DNA of 52,101 nucleotides from Flavobacteriaceae bacterium (GTDB lineage Bacteria; Bacteroidota; Bacteroidia; Flavobacteriales; Flavobacteriaceae): NCBI GenBank assembly GCA_002690085.1, contig NZDM01000002.1, positions 1 to 52,101 of the forward strand, read 5' to 3'. Shown piece by piece: positions 1 to 7,799 of this stretch (position 1 is its first letter; each line of letters starts with the position of its first letter). The notes under the pieces were generated by a model. It saw only the letters and a program-made list of their open reading frames with translations, ran no database searches and was not told where the DNA came from. The position numbers and the translations under genes were made by a program.

Positions 1-353
1 TTCTCTTTTTGAAGTTATTAAGTAATTTTCTGGTGTTTTTTTGTAGTTTAGTGAGTTTTTGAGTAGTTTTTCATTATTTTGCCTACATTCTTCTAGGTAA
101 GATAATGTTCTCTGATTTATATTCTCTAGTGTTATGTAGTAGTTGAAGTTTTGTCACAGTTTTTGATACATTAATTGTGTTTTTGTTACCATTTATGGTG
201 TGCTATTATGTTTTTGTTATATTAATGTTGTTGAAAATGCATTTTTGTTGAATATATTGTTACCTTGTTAAATATTTTTACATTTTTTCTCTTACCATTT
301 ATCATAATAATTAATGTTATGTAATTTATTATTATGTTGAATATAAAATACTT
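1..353. other. AT-rich intergenic stretch at left edge
   Basis: No reading frame is supported here: stop codons are frequent in all frames. The + strand is strongly T/G-biased with very few C, ending in an A/T-only run before the 3' end of the dehydrogenase gene. It could be the 3' flank of a gene outside the window. I see no clear repeat, RNA gene or promoter word in it. Confidence 0.5.
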
Positions 354-1178
354 TTAAACTACCGCTCTTCCCTTGTCTTCGCGCCAGTCTTGTTCTGGAC
401 GATCGATAGTATTATTTCTCTCTTGAGCAGCTGAAATAACTATACTTCTCTCCATACAACTTATACTACTCGAAACATCTTTAGGAAAACATGTCCCTCC
501 AAATCCTCTTCGATTGTCAGGGCCAGGAACTAATGTATGAGACAAGCCTATCCTTCTATCTGAAAATGCTATCTCACGTACATTATCATAATTAATTCCT
601 TCCTGTCTACACCAATCTTCCAATTCATTACATACACTCACCTTCACCGCCAAAAAGACATTTCTAAACATTTTAATCATCTCTGCCTCATCTGTAGAGA
701 CAAACGAACAGTTTGCGGTTTTTACGCAACCATCATCATGGGCAATTGTGATCAAAGATCTTAAAAACTCTTCTTCTTCATTGTTAGTAACTCCAAATAC
801 CCAATTGTCATTATTAATAAAGTCTTCTACTGGCTTAGCTTCTGTTAAAAACTCTGGCATAAATAAACATCCCAAACGCTTCGACGTTCCAGGAGGCACT
901 GTTGATCTTAAAACTATCTTTCCAGAATAATTCAACTTCCTTATTTGGGCTATTGCTATTTCCACTATTCTAGTACAACAAGATCCATCCTCGTTCATTG
1001 GAGTTGGAACAGATACAAATATTACATCTGCGTCCATCAAATCTTCTAGGCATGTACCTTTTGGTGAACATAACTCACTATTTAAGTCATAAGCCAATAC
1101 AGTGATATTATCACTACCTTCCATCGCTTTTACCAAAGCATTTCCAATAAAACCATTCCCTACTACACCCAGCTTCAT
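354..1178 (-). CDS. UDP-glucose/GDP-mannose dehydrogenase family protein, short form
   Basis: This is an NAD-dependent sugar-nucleotide dehydrogenase, the family that oxidises UDP-glucose to UDP-glucuronate or GDP-mannose to the mannuronate. The N-terminal Rossmann motif GNGFIG (residues 7-12), the PEFLTE motif (108-113) and the catalytic-cysteine motif GGTCFPKD (227-234, Cys230) are all visible. At 274 residues it is much shorter than the usual 390-440 and stops soon after the catalytic motif, so the C-terminal nucleotide-sugar-binding domain is missing. Whether the short form is active is unclear. It probably supplies or modifies sugars for virion glycans or host polysaccharide. It is divergently arranged with the membrane protein gene at 1264, with an A/T-only gap between them. 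Family assignment is firm; the substrate is not known. Confidence 0.88.
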   Translation of the reverse strand: MKLGVVGNGFIGNALVKAMEGSDNITVLAYDLNSELCSPKGTCLEDLMDADVIFVSVPTPMNEDGSCCTRIVEIAIAQIRKLNYSGKIVLRSTVPPGTSKRLGCLFMPEFLTEAKPVEDFINNDNWVFGVTNNEEEEFLRSLITIAHDDGCVKTANCSFVSTDEAEMIKMFRNVFLAVKVSVCNELEDWCRQEGINYDNVREIAFSDRRIGLSHTLVPGPDNRRGFGGTCFPKDVSSSISCMERSIVISAAQERNNTIDRPEQDWREDKGRAVV

Positions 1179-1263
1179 TTATAGTATTATAATATAATCC
1201 TGCTTTAATATTATTATAAATATTTCGTTCATTCTTAAATTATGTACCATTAATATATATACT

Positions 1264-2334
1264 ATGTCGTGTAAAGCGAATTATAATAATATGCAAATGT
1301 CTGTGATGAAGGGGGCTGGTTCTGCTATTAAGAAGATTATTTCTCAGAAAGGTGGTAGAAAAAATAAAAAAGGAGGTGTCAGTTCTTCCTTCATGGTCAA
1401 GTTATATCTTCTCACTTTAATGGCTGTTGCTGTTATGTGTCAATATGGCATTATACCAAGTATTCAAGATGCTGCAAGTGCTGTTCTTGAAGCTGCTGGT
1501 CCAGAAGCTAAACAATTATATAGCATGGATGCATTTAGTAGATTTATTGAAAACTTTTATATCTTTATTGCCTACTCTAATGTAGACCCAGCTTCTAGAC
1601 CTGCTTTCTGTTCAGATACTAGAGGAACTACTACTGCTCTAGGATATTGGGCCGAAGGATTTAATAACTTTGATCAAACATGTGCAAAAGGTACTGAAGC
1701 AACGGGTATCTTCATAACTGGTGCTGTTCTTGCTATGCTTTCTACTTTTGCCCTTGCTGCTGGTATCAGTCTAAATGCATTTAATAATAGAAAAAAACCT
1801 ACACAAACTGCTGAAATTGGTACTCAAGCCAATGATATACAAGGTACTGAAGCTTATCTGACTGCTGCTAGAAATACTCTTAACGAGGATATTACGGATG
1901 TTAATGCCATTAGAGACTTAGCACGGCATACCCAAGCTCTTATGGCTGCTGTTAGTAATAGCGATGGATTTAATGCTTCCGTAGAAGCATTAGCTGATCA
2001 ATTAAGTGGACCTGAAATTGAAGTGCTGCCTGATAATACTGGAAAAGAACCTAGTAGTATGGTAGTACAATCTTCACAGAGTTCACTAGTTGCACAACCA
2101 TCAAGTGGATCATCCATGTTTTCATGTTTGCAAGTTCCTCCACCTAATATGTTATCAGGTGTAAATAGAAATCTTCTAGCTTCCGCTGCTGAAAGTAGAA
2201 GGAATGACCAGCTTTCAGCCATTTCTGTTTCTGAAGACATGATTAGAACTGGTGGTAAAAGACGCAGAAATAAGCGTAAAAAGACAAAGAAAAATAAACG
2301 CAGGCAAAAAAAACGCCAAACTAAGCGCCGATAA
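1264..2334 (+). CDS. Membrane protein with Lys/Arg-rich C-terminal tail, unknown function
   Basis: I do not recognise a family. The 356-residue protein has a basic Gly/Lys-rich N-terminal region, a first hydrophobic segment at about residues 42-66 and a second at about 155-177, with a Cys-containing loop between them (Cys residues near 117 and 139 could pair in a lumenal or external loop). The second half is Ser/Gln/Ala-rich. The last 25 residues are almost all Lys/Arg (for example KRRRNKRKKTKKNKRRQKK). Similar basic tails occur on the glutaminase, the protease candidate and the aspartate decarboxylase in this window. A virion membrane protein is a plausible inference. Confidence 0.72.
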   Translation: MSCKANYNNMQMSVMKGAGSAIKKIISQKGGRKNKKGGVSSSFMVKLYLLTLMAVAVMCQYGIIPSIQDAASAVLEAAGPEAKQLYSMDAFSRFIENFYIFIAYSNVDPASRPAFCSDTRGTTTALGYWAEGFNNFDQTCAKGTEATGIFITGAVLAMLSTFALAAGISLNAFNNRKKPTQTAEIGTQANDIQGTEAYLTAARNTLNEDITDVNAIRDLARHTQALMAAVSNSDGFNASVEALADQLSGPEIEVLPDNTGKEPSSMVVQSSQSSLVAQPSSGSSMFSCLQVPPPNMLSGVNRNLLASAAESRRNDQLSAISVSEDMIRTGGKRRRNKRKKTKKNKRRQKKRQTKRR

Positions 2335-2374
2335 ACATATAATGTGATCCCTTTATTCTTATCATATTATATAA

Positions 2375-2974
2375 ATGAGTTGTAATGAAAATAAAGTTGT
2401 ATTTGTAGGACAATCTGGTGTTGGTAAATCTTCTATTCTAGAGAGATTTATACAAAATACCTTTACTGATTATACTGAATCAACAATCGGTGCCTCTTTT
2501 GCAGTCGGCACTATTGAAAAAGGCGGTAAAAAACTAAAAATAGGAGTTTGGGATACTGCCGGACAAGAAAGATATGACTCACTTGTACCCCTATACTACA
2601 GAGACGCAAAAGTTGGTGTTGTAGTATATGATATCACATCTATGGATTCCTTTGAAAAGGCAAAATATTGGCTTCACAACCTTAAAATTAATGAACCTAA
2701 CGTTAAATGTATAGTTGTAGGATCAAAATTAGACCTAGAAGAACAAAGAAAGGTAGATTATATTAATGCTTCATCATTTGCCTTCGATGAAAGTGCTCTT
2801 TTTATAGAAATATCATCAAAAACATCCAAAAATGTAGGGTCACTTTTTGATAAAATAGGAGATTTGATCGTTGAATACAATAATTTAATTAAAATCTCTC
2901 CAAAACACGACCGAATAAAGCCTGAAAGAGAGTTTTGTTATCTTCATACAAAAAATTGTTGTACTAGTTCTTAA
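2375..2974 (+). CDS. Rab-family small GTPase with CC prenylation motif
   Basis: A small GTPase of the Rab family, which controls vesicle identity and traffic in eukaryotic cells. The P-loop GQSGVGKS (residues 12-19), switch I TIGASF (near 37), the DTAGQE motif (60-65) and ISSKT (146-150) are present and look most like Rab5-type proteins. The G4 guanine-specificity motif is SKLD (117-120) instead of NKxD, a change that could alter nucleotide affinity. The C-terminus ends NCCTSS, i.e. CCxxx, a known Rab double-geranylgeranylation form, so host enzymes could anchor it to membranes. Likely acquired from a host and used to redirect endomembranes during infection. It sits on the + strand between the membrane protein and glutaminase genes. 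Confidence 0.93.
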   Translation: MSCNENKVVFVGQSGVGKSSILERFIQNTFTDYTESTIGASFAVGTIEKGGKKLKIGVWDTAGQERYDSLVPLYYRDAKVGVVVYDITSMDSFEKAKYWLHNLKINEPNVKCIVVGSKLDLEEQRKVDYINASSFAFDESALFIEISSKTSKNVGSLFDKIGDLIVEYNNLIKISPKHDRIKPEREFCYLHTKNCCTSS

Positions 2975-3080
2975 AATACAGTGCACAATTCGTTGTTAAA
3001 CAGGTTTCTCTGCTATTATACATTCGTTTGAACACCTTATAAATAGTTTCATGGAGAGAAAATGCTAAAATATTATTATA

Positions 3081-4097
3081 ATGTATATGAATACTTCAAA
3101 CGAACACATTCAAGCATTTATTGATAAGGTATATAAGAAGGTTAAGCCTAATAAAAGTGGTAATGTAGCAACATACATTCCTCAATTAGCTAAAGCAGAC
3201 CCTAATTTGTTCGGAATATGCTTTGTTACATGTGATGGTAGGGTGTTTAAAGCAGGACAATCTAATAAAACCGTGCCAATTGAGTCTATAAGCAAAGTGT
3301 TTAGCGCTGCTATGGCTGCAGATGAGTTAGGTGTTAATGTTATAAATGAAAAAATAGGTAATATGGGAAGCTCTTTGCCTTTTAATAGTGTTATCGGTGC
3401 AGTTTTGACTCCTACTCATACAATAAATCCCTTTGTTAATCAAGGTGCAATTGCCACTACTAGTCTTTTTTATCAAAAAAACAAAGAAGCATTCCGCAAA
3501 AAAATACTTTCTAATATGGATAAATACGCCGGAAGAAAACTTTCTCTTAATAAACCTGTCTACAAGTCTGAAGGTGCTACTAATTCAACAAATATGGCTT
3601 TATCTTATCTATTAAAAAGCTTTGATAGATTTTATGGAGATGTAGATGATACTGTTGATGTTTATACTTCTCAGTGTTCAGTAAATGTTTCTGCAGAAGA
3701 TCTTGCCACAATGGCATGTGTTTTTGCAACAGGAGGTGTACATCCTCACTCTGGAGATCGTATTATTTCAAAAAACGCTGCAAAATACACTTACAGAGCT
3801 CTAAGAGGAGAAGGATTATATGAATATTCTGCCAAGTGGGATACCGATGTTGGTGCTATTTCTGCTAAGAGTGGTGTAGGAGGAGGTATCTTTATTATTA
3901 TTAAAGGTGTAGGTGGTATTGGCCTTGTATCCCCACCTTTAGATAAGATGGGAAATAGTGTAAGAGGTATTCAAGCAGGAACGATTCTTGCCAAAAAGTT
4001 TAATCCTTTATTTAAAGCGCATGCCACATTCTGTAAAAATAAGAAAACTCGACGAAAAAAACATAAGAAAAATAAAAAAACTCAACGTAAAGTATAA
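3081..4097 (+). CDS. Glutaminase (GlsA type) with basic C-terminal tail
   Basis: Hydrolyses L-glutamine to glutamate and ammonia, using the serine beta-lactamase-like fold of the bacterial/mitochondrial glutaminase family. The family landmarks are all there: YIPQLAKADPNLFGI near residues 32-46, the nucleophile motif SISK (Ser69, Lys72), NPFVNQGAIAT (116-126), the DLATMACVFATGG region and KSGVGGG near 270, followed by SPPLDKMGNSVRG. The catalytic domain matches the usual 300-310 residues, then comes an extra tail KKTRRKKHKKNKKTQRKV. The stop is directly followed by a small membrane protein gene starting one base later. Glutaminase is very unusual in a virus. Ammonia release would raise pH, and glutamate could feed nucleotide synthesis. 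Family assignment is firm; the role is inferred. Confidence 0.95.
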   Translation: MYMNTSNEHIQAFIDKVYKKVKPNKSGNVATYIPQLAKADPNLFGICFVTCDGRVFKAGQSNKTVPIESISKVFSAAMAADELGVNVINEKIGNMGSSLPFNSVIGAVLTPTHTINPFVNQGAIATTSLFYQKNKEAFRKKILSNMDKYAGRKLSLNKPVYKSEGATNSTNMALSYLLKSFDRFYGDVDDTVDVYTSQCSVNVSAEDLATMACVFATGGVHPHSGDRIISKNAAKYTYRALRGEGLYEYSAKWDTDVGAISAKSGVGGGIFIIIKGVGGIGLVSPPLDKMGNSVRGIQAGTILAKKFNPLFKAHATFCKNKKTRRKKHKKNKKTQRKV

Positions 4098-4098
4098 G

Positions 4099-4470
4099 AT
4101 GACCATAGGATCTGCTATTCAAACTTTTGTTAACTCATTACCTGGCCAATTTATTATTGGTGGTCTTACCGTTGCTGGTATTACAGGTTTTTCTAATCAT
4201 TTAAATAATCCTGCTTTAGCAGGTATTATTGCTAGTGTACCAATTGGTATGCCCTCTAGTGTATTTGTCAAAGAATCACAGATTGCTGAATATTCATGGA
4301 AATTGCTTGTTATGATGTCTGTATTATTCTTAGCAACATTTGCTAACTGGTTTTTTATTACACAGATGAAGATGTCTAAGTATAAATCTGTAGCGATTGC
4401 CATGTCTATCTGGGCTGGACTTGGTGCTGTCTACTACTTTATAGGTAAGGCGACCAAAAAGTCTAAGTAA
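4099..4470 (+). CDS. Small four-helix membrane protein, paralog A
   Basis: A 123-residue protein with four predicted membrane segments (about residues 18-35, 39-57, 68-88, 97-115) and a KKSK end. An in-frame ATG exists further upstream, but the start at 4099 leaves one base after the glutaminase stop and gives a complete membrane protein, so I chose it. The first half aligns with the protein at 47102-47452: both read (F)(I/L)IGG...AG...PALA..I...P.G, so the two are paralogs. The other copy also lies directly behind an amino-acid enzyme (aspartate decarboxylase). The helix pattern is vaguely like small bacterial GlpM/DUF3147-type proteins, but I cannot confirm this. It may transport a substrate or product, or anchor the enzyme. 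Confidence 0.78.
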   Translation: MTIGSAIQTFVNSLPGQFIIGGLTVAGITGFSNHLNNPALAGIIASVPIGMPSSVFVKESQIAEYSWKLLVMMSVLFLATFANWFFITQMKMSKYKSVAIAMSIWAGLGAVYYFIGKATKKSK

Positions 4471-4477
4471 TTATCAA

Positions 4478-4485
4478 AAAATTGA
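4478..4485 (+). promoter_or_regulatory. Early-promoter word AAAATTGA
   Basis: AAAATTGA lies 41 bases before the ATG of the gene at 4526. It is embedded in a short palindrome TATCAA-AAAA-TTGATA, so it could also act as a 3' hairpin of the preceding gene. Confidence 0.55.
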
Positions 4486-4525
4486 TAGAGTAATTCCTAA
4501 TAATAACTATATCAATTAAACAATT

Positions 4526-4774
4526 ATGCTTGACTCATACGGAGACAGAGAATGCCCAACTCTACAAGAGACCATTTCCATTCTATCTTGTGCTTTTCAA
4601 GATGAATACCCCCATAAAGATGATGTCTTTATTAGAAATATTGTTACACACCATGTATCTAACGCTGATTTGACAGGCTCATATTCTACGTGGACTCAAT
4701 ATATTCTACCAGATCTCAAGAAAGCTATTAAAACTGATCTTGATCATACTGAAGATCCTATGGCTACAGATTAA
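4526..4774 (+). CDS. Small acidic protein, unknown function
   Basis: An 82-residue hypothetical protein. It has no membrane segment, is acidic (many Asp/Glu, ending EDPMATD) and looks like an all-helical soluble domain. Real-gene evidence is its AT-rich virus-like codon use, the AAAATTGA word 41 bases upstream and its snug fit between neighbours. It converges with the zinc-finger gene, with a 35-base gap. I do not recognise a family. Confidence 0.6.
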   Translation: MLDSYGDRECPTLQETISILSCAFQDEYPHKDDVFIRNIVTHHVSNADLTGSYSTWTQYILPDLKKAIKTDLDHTEDPMATD

Positions 4775-4809
4775 GTTTTTAAAAATTGCTAATAGATACG
4801 AATAAACCC

Positions 4810-5760
4810 TTATGTTGAAGTTTTTATATGCTCAATTATATCTTCATTCAGTACAGCTATATCTTTTACCTCATCTAATACTTTATCCTTCTCTTTTTTG
4901 TTAAGCTGAGAACTTGTATTTCCTGCAATTTTAACATACTTTTCTTGTAACTTTTCACTTGCATTCCATTCTGGATGCTCCTTTTCAAACTCACTAGGCC
5001 ATTGACGTCTAATACCATGCTCGGTTGTTTTAATTATCTTTTCACCACTATCTTCTTCCCATCCATTCTCTCTATCTTTAACAAACCACTTAGCTGAATC
5101 CGCATCTGTACAATGAAATGGCCTATCTGTTACAGCTAATGGACGAAGATTTTTCAATACCACATTTGTTAAATACTCTGGTTTACCTTTATCTAGATCA
5201 TTCATAGTAAGTTGAAGTTTTTTGGCAAAATCTTGTATTGTCATAGCATTAGCACATTCCTCATTTAAAAACAGATTAACATTGAATATCTTTTGATTAT
5301 TAATCGTATTGTGTGATCCACTTCCAGATATTGAGCTTTTATCTCCAACTGCTTCTGCAACTACAGGTAGCAATGCTTTAGTCATTTCAGCCATTAGGCT
5401 TGTTAATGCTGTTTTACTCATGGTAATAGAATCATCATCATTAGAAATATCCGTAAGCTTATCATTTTCTACTGGAGGAGTCCATGTACATTTCGATTTG
5501 TGACGATAATACCCGCTATGAAACTTATAAGATTTTCCACATTCGCATTCGAATCTATCTCCTGAGCAACTTTTAGCAACTTTTTGTGTATCATTATGTA
5601 TCATTTGTGCAGCCTTGTGTTTTTTGGTCTCAAGATGTTTTGTCCACGAAGATTTTTTAGACGTACCATAGTCACAATTTTTACAATAGAATACATGAGC
5701 AACTTTTGAGCAACTTTTAGCAACTTTTTGTGTATCATTATGTATCATTATATGGTACAT
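4810..5760 (-). CDS. C2H2 zinc-finger protein with duplicated N-terminal peptide
   Basis: A 316-residue nucleic-acid-binding candidate. Two C2H2 fingers lie near the N-terminus: CKNCDYGTSKKSSWTKHLETKKH (first finger, about residues 26-48, cited here only by its C-x2-C and H-x5-H spacing) and CECGKSYKFHSGYYRHKSKC (about residues 73-92). The peptide IHNDTQKVAKSCS occurs twice, once before each finger, because 43 bp of DNA is perfectly repeated (5563-5605 and 5707-5749). The remainder is a long domain with a predicted helix-rich C-terminus that I do not recognise. Zinc-finger proteins with KVAKSCS-type linkers occur as gene families in giant viruses. A regulatory or DNA-binding role is an inference. 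Confidence 0.82.
   Translation of the reverse strand: MYHIMIHNDTQKVAKSCSKVAHVFYCKNCDYGTSKKSSWTKHLETKKHKAAQMIHNDTQKVAKSCSGDRFECECGKSYKFHSGYYRHKSKCTWTPPVENDKLTDISNDDDSITMSKTALTSLMAEMTKALLPVVAEAVGDKSSISGSGSHNTINNQKIFNVNLFLNEECANAMTIQDFAKKLQLTMNDLDKGKPEYLTNVVLKNLRPLAVTDRPFHCTDADSAKWFVKDRENGWEEDSGEKIIKTTEHGIRRQWPSEFEKEHPEWNASEKLQEKYVKIAGNTSSQLNKKEKDKVLDEVKDIAVLNEDIIEHIKTST
5563..5605. repeat. 43-bp perfect direct repeat, copy 1
   Basis: Identical to 5707-5749, beginning TGAGCAACTTTTAGCAAC. It lies inside the zinc-finger gene and encodes the repeated peptide before the second finger. The 144-bp offset is a multiple of three, so the frame is kept. Confidence 0.9.
5707..5749. repeat. 43-bp perfect direct repeat, copy 2
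   Basis: Second copy of the repeat at 5563-5605, close to the start codon of the zinc-finger gene. A shorter partial copy (GAGCAACTTTTGAGCAAC) overlaps its start, consistent with local slippage or unequal recombination. Confidence 0.9.
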
Positions 5761-5870
5761 AGAAAAGTTGCTTAACCTTTAAACTTATTCATCTATAGTG
5801 CCTTTTTTTTAGTCCTACATAACAATCCTTCATAATTTTTTTATTTTACATTTTTTCTTCTCTAGGGCGT

Positions 5871-5990
5871 CTAAATAAATCACGTTTTTTGATCACTTTT
5901 CAAGACCCATGAATATTTGAGGTTTTTCAGACCCTGGAAGGGTAATATTTGAGACTCTTTGAAAAACGTTAAAAAAAATGATTTATTTAG
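5871..5990. repeat. 120-bp segment bounded by 12-bp inverted repeats
   Basis: CTAAATAAATCA at 5871-5882 and its exact reverse complement TGATTTATTTAG at 5979-5990 bound the segment. Inside, AATATTTGAG occurs twice as a direct repeat and ACCCTGGAAGGGT can form a small hairpin. I see no flanking target-site duplication, so a transposable-element origin is not established. Confidence 0.6.
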
Positions 5991-6084
5991 CCAAAGTAGG
6001 TAGTTATTTTTAATATAGTTTATAAATTACGTAGGCAATCTATGTAGGCAAAATACTAGTATTAATGGGTTTCCTATCTAATGA

Positions 6085-6092
6085 AAAATTGA
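6085..6092 (+). promoter_or_regulatory. Early-promoter word AAAATTGA
   Basis: Lies 44 bases before the ATG at 6137. The context AAAAATTGAAATGCTTTTT closely resembles the one upstream of 49179 (AAAAATTGAAATACTTTTT), which supports a real shared promoter. Confidence 0.75.
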
Positions 6093-6136
6093 AATGCTTT
6101 TTGTTATAGGGTTTGCAGAATTAAACTGACTAACAA

Positions 6137-6754
6137 ATGACCTTCAGCACTATGTATCACCCTCTCGGACACAAATACGTCGGAACTATTCAGTTCTGGT
6201 GTGGCCTTCTCAAGCACTTCCCATACGATGTTGCAGAAAAAATATTGTTCACCTACTTCGTAGGACTTGACAAGGAAAAAGATAAACATAACCAAGCTCA
6301 AAAAGAGCTCCTTGTTGCATCGAAACATAGAATGTACAATAATATCCAGATATGTTACAACTTCAATGATCTTCCCAGAAGTGGCGCATCTGAAGATGCT
6401 TTCAGAGAAAAAAATCGCATGTTTCTGAAACATATCATCCCTGAACTTATAGGAGATATGCATGACTGCAACTGTTGTCATCGTCACCAAATAAATAAGC
6501 CTGCATTCATTCGACGTTCATCTAAGGATGAACTTCAGCTCGTTATTATGACAAAACCATGTGCCTTTACCTGCGAGCCTTGGGGTGGTGGATGCAGATG
6601 CAACTGTCGAGCTGCATCAAGAGAACTTGCAAGAATATGGACTTACTTTACGCGACAAGAAAATGATCTCTTCATTCATCAAACAAGAGATCTGAAGCTG
6701 TTCTGCCGTCCTGCACACATGCCTATTCAATTTGGCTATCATCCTGAGTGGTAA
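6137..6754 (+). CDS. Cys/His-rich protein, unknown function
   Basis: A 205-residue hypothetical protein. The N-terminal half contains a HFPYDVAEKILFTYF stretch that resembles an F-box-like helix pattern, but only weakly. The C-terminal half is rich in Cys and His (CNCCHRHQ near residue 114, then CAFTCEPWGGGCRCNC near 145), suggesting one or two zinc sites. It is preceded by a good early promoter and its codon use is less A-ending than that of its neighbours. It converges with the EcoRI-family gene, and the two 3' ends share a 14-bp inverted repeat. Function unknown. Confidence 0.72.
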   Translation: MTFSTMYHPLGHKYVGTIQFWCGLLKHFPYDVAEKILFTYFVGLDKEKDKHNQAQKELLVASKHRMYNNIQICYNFNDLPRSGASEDAFREKNRMFLKHIIPELIGDMHDCNCCHRHQINKPAFIRRSSKDELQLVIMTKPCAFTCEPWGGGCRCNCRAASRELARIWTYFTRQENDLFIHQTRDLKLFCRPAHMPIQFGYHPEW

Positions 6755-6759
6755 AACAC

Positions 6760-6806
6760 AATAAAAACAAAAAAACTAACTATATTTTTGTCTTTTTGTT
6801 TTTATT
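6760..6806. terminator. Convergent 3' hairpin with 14-bp perfect stem
   Basis: AATAAAAACAAAAA (6760-6773) pairs exactly with TTTTTGTTTTTATT (6793-6806). It lies between two converging genes and includes the stop codon of the minus-strand one. It fits the mimivirus rule that transcripts end at hairpins. Confidence 0.6.
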
Positions 6807-7779
6807 TTTCTTCTGCTTTATTTACTTCAACCAAAAGATTTTTTGGTTCAGCTCCCATGTTCTCTTGCTCCCAATCTATCGATGCTATCGTTTGATCAAT
6901 CACTTTGCACGAGAAGGCGATTATTTCTTTTTTTCGCCACCGTGAAGAGCCATGATTGAGTTGGTCCCATTTATGTGCCTTTACAAAGATAGAGGCTATC
7001 CCTATCCCTGACATTTTCCGGACATTAATGTTATTGCAGACTACTTCAATAAGTGGGTTAAGAGTCTCAGGAGTACTACTTGGTGTAACCTCAATGTAAT
7101 GATTTGGTACACCCATATTCATCATTTCAAGACGCTTGCTTATAGTTTCGGTATGATGGAAATCACAACCAGATGCGAAGATAACATATGGGAAAGTACT
7201 CATATGATGACAAAGCATCTCGCTTCCTCTTATATTCTTAGCAGCACGCTCAATAGCATTACCTGTTGCTTGTCTGCCAAGTCCTTCCTGACGTCTAGAA
7301 TCATTTGTGCCTTGAACCTTATCTTCACCAATGAAGACTGGATACTTCTTACCGGATTTCAGTATAGCCCAAATGATGCCTCCATCTGGCTTCATTGATA
7401 CCTTTTTGTTTCGTGAATCTATTCCTCCTCTTATTTCACCTCCAGATGCAATTAGCTGCTGCTTGCAATCAAATAGGCTGCATTTAGAAGTAAACTCCAT
7501 CCGAGCTCCTAATGATTCGATTTTTTCTCTAGCATACTCTTTTATAAACTCCATTGCGTCATTTAGAGTAGCTTCAGATTCATTTGCATCCATCATAAGG
7601 TGTTTACCATCTTCGTGCATTTTTATATGCCTGGCTCTTAGTCCTGATGACTGAGATATAGTAGTGTTACGTACAATTGTATTACCCACTGTGCTTGCTA
7701 CTTTGATTTGTCCTGCCATAGATGCCATGTTCGTTGTTTGTCTTAGTGCAATCACCATGTAATTAATAAAGCATTTCAT
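6802..7779 (-). CDS. EcoRI-family type II restriction endonuclease
   Basis: A DNA endonuclease of the EcoRI/RsrI family. Key signatures are SMKPDGG (Asp132), 20 residues later GEDKVQG (Glu152, Lys154), then GNAIERAAKN (173-182) and FPYVIFASGCDF (196-207). They align with EcoRI KPDGG (Asp91), AEAKHQG (Glu111, Lys113), GNAIERSHKN (140-149) and FPYVLFLEGSNF, with the same 20-residue Asp-to-Glu spacing. Catalytic residues and the recognition segment containing EcoRI Asn141/Arg145 are kept, while positions matching EcoRI His114 and Met137 are Val and Gln. The first ATG is at 7779 (325 aa); ATGs at 7758 and 7728 are also possible. The adjacent genes encode no methyltransferase. The window contains no R-AATT-Y sites by eye, which points to that specificity. 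It probably attacks host or competitor DNA. Confidence 0.93.
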   Translation of the reverse strand: MKCFINYMVIALRQTTNMASMAGQIKVASTVGNTIVRNTTISQSSGLRARHIKMHEDGKHLMMDANESEATLNDAMEFIKEYAREKIESLGARMEFTSKCSLFDCKQQLIASGGEIRGGIDSRNKKVSMKPDGGIIWAILKSGKKYPVFIGEDKVQGTNDSRRQEGLGRQATGNAIERAAKNIRGSEMLCHHMSTFPYVIFASGCDFHHTETISKRLEMMNMGVPNHYIEVTPSSTPETLNPLIEVVCNNINVRKMSGIGIASIFVKAHKWDQLNHGSSRWRKKEIIAFSCKVIDQTIASIDWEQENMGAEPKNLLVEVNKAEEK

Positions 7780-7799
7780 TTTTCTCTTTATATTGTAAG

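Larger units (their letters stand above)
5761..6136. other. 376-bp intergenic region containing an inverted-repeat segment and an early promoter
   Basis: No supported gene. The left part is T-rich. The middle holds a 120-bp segment bounded by a 12-bp inverted repeat (5871-5990). The right part carries AAAATTGA (6085-6092) for the gene at 6137. Confidence 0.6.

Noticed and set aside
5871-5990. Calling the inverted-repeat segment a transposon
   Set aside because: No target-site duplication and no second copy in the window; left as a repeat.
6802-7779. The endonuclease gene as bacterial contamination of the assembly
   Set aside because: Both flanking genes are virus-type, and the site purge covers the whole window, so the gene belongs to this genome.
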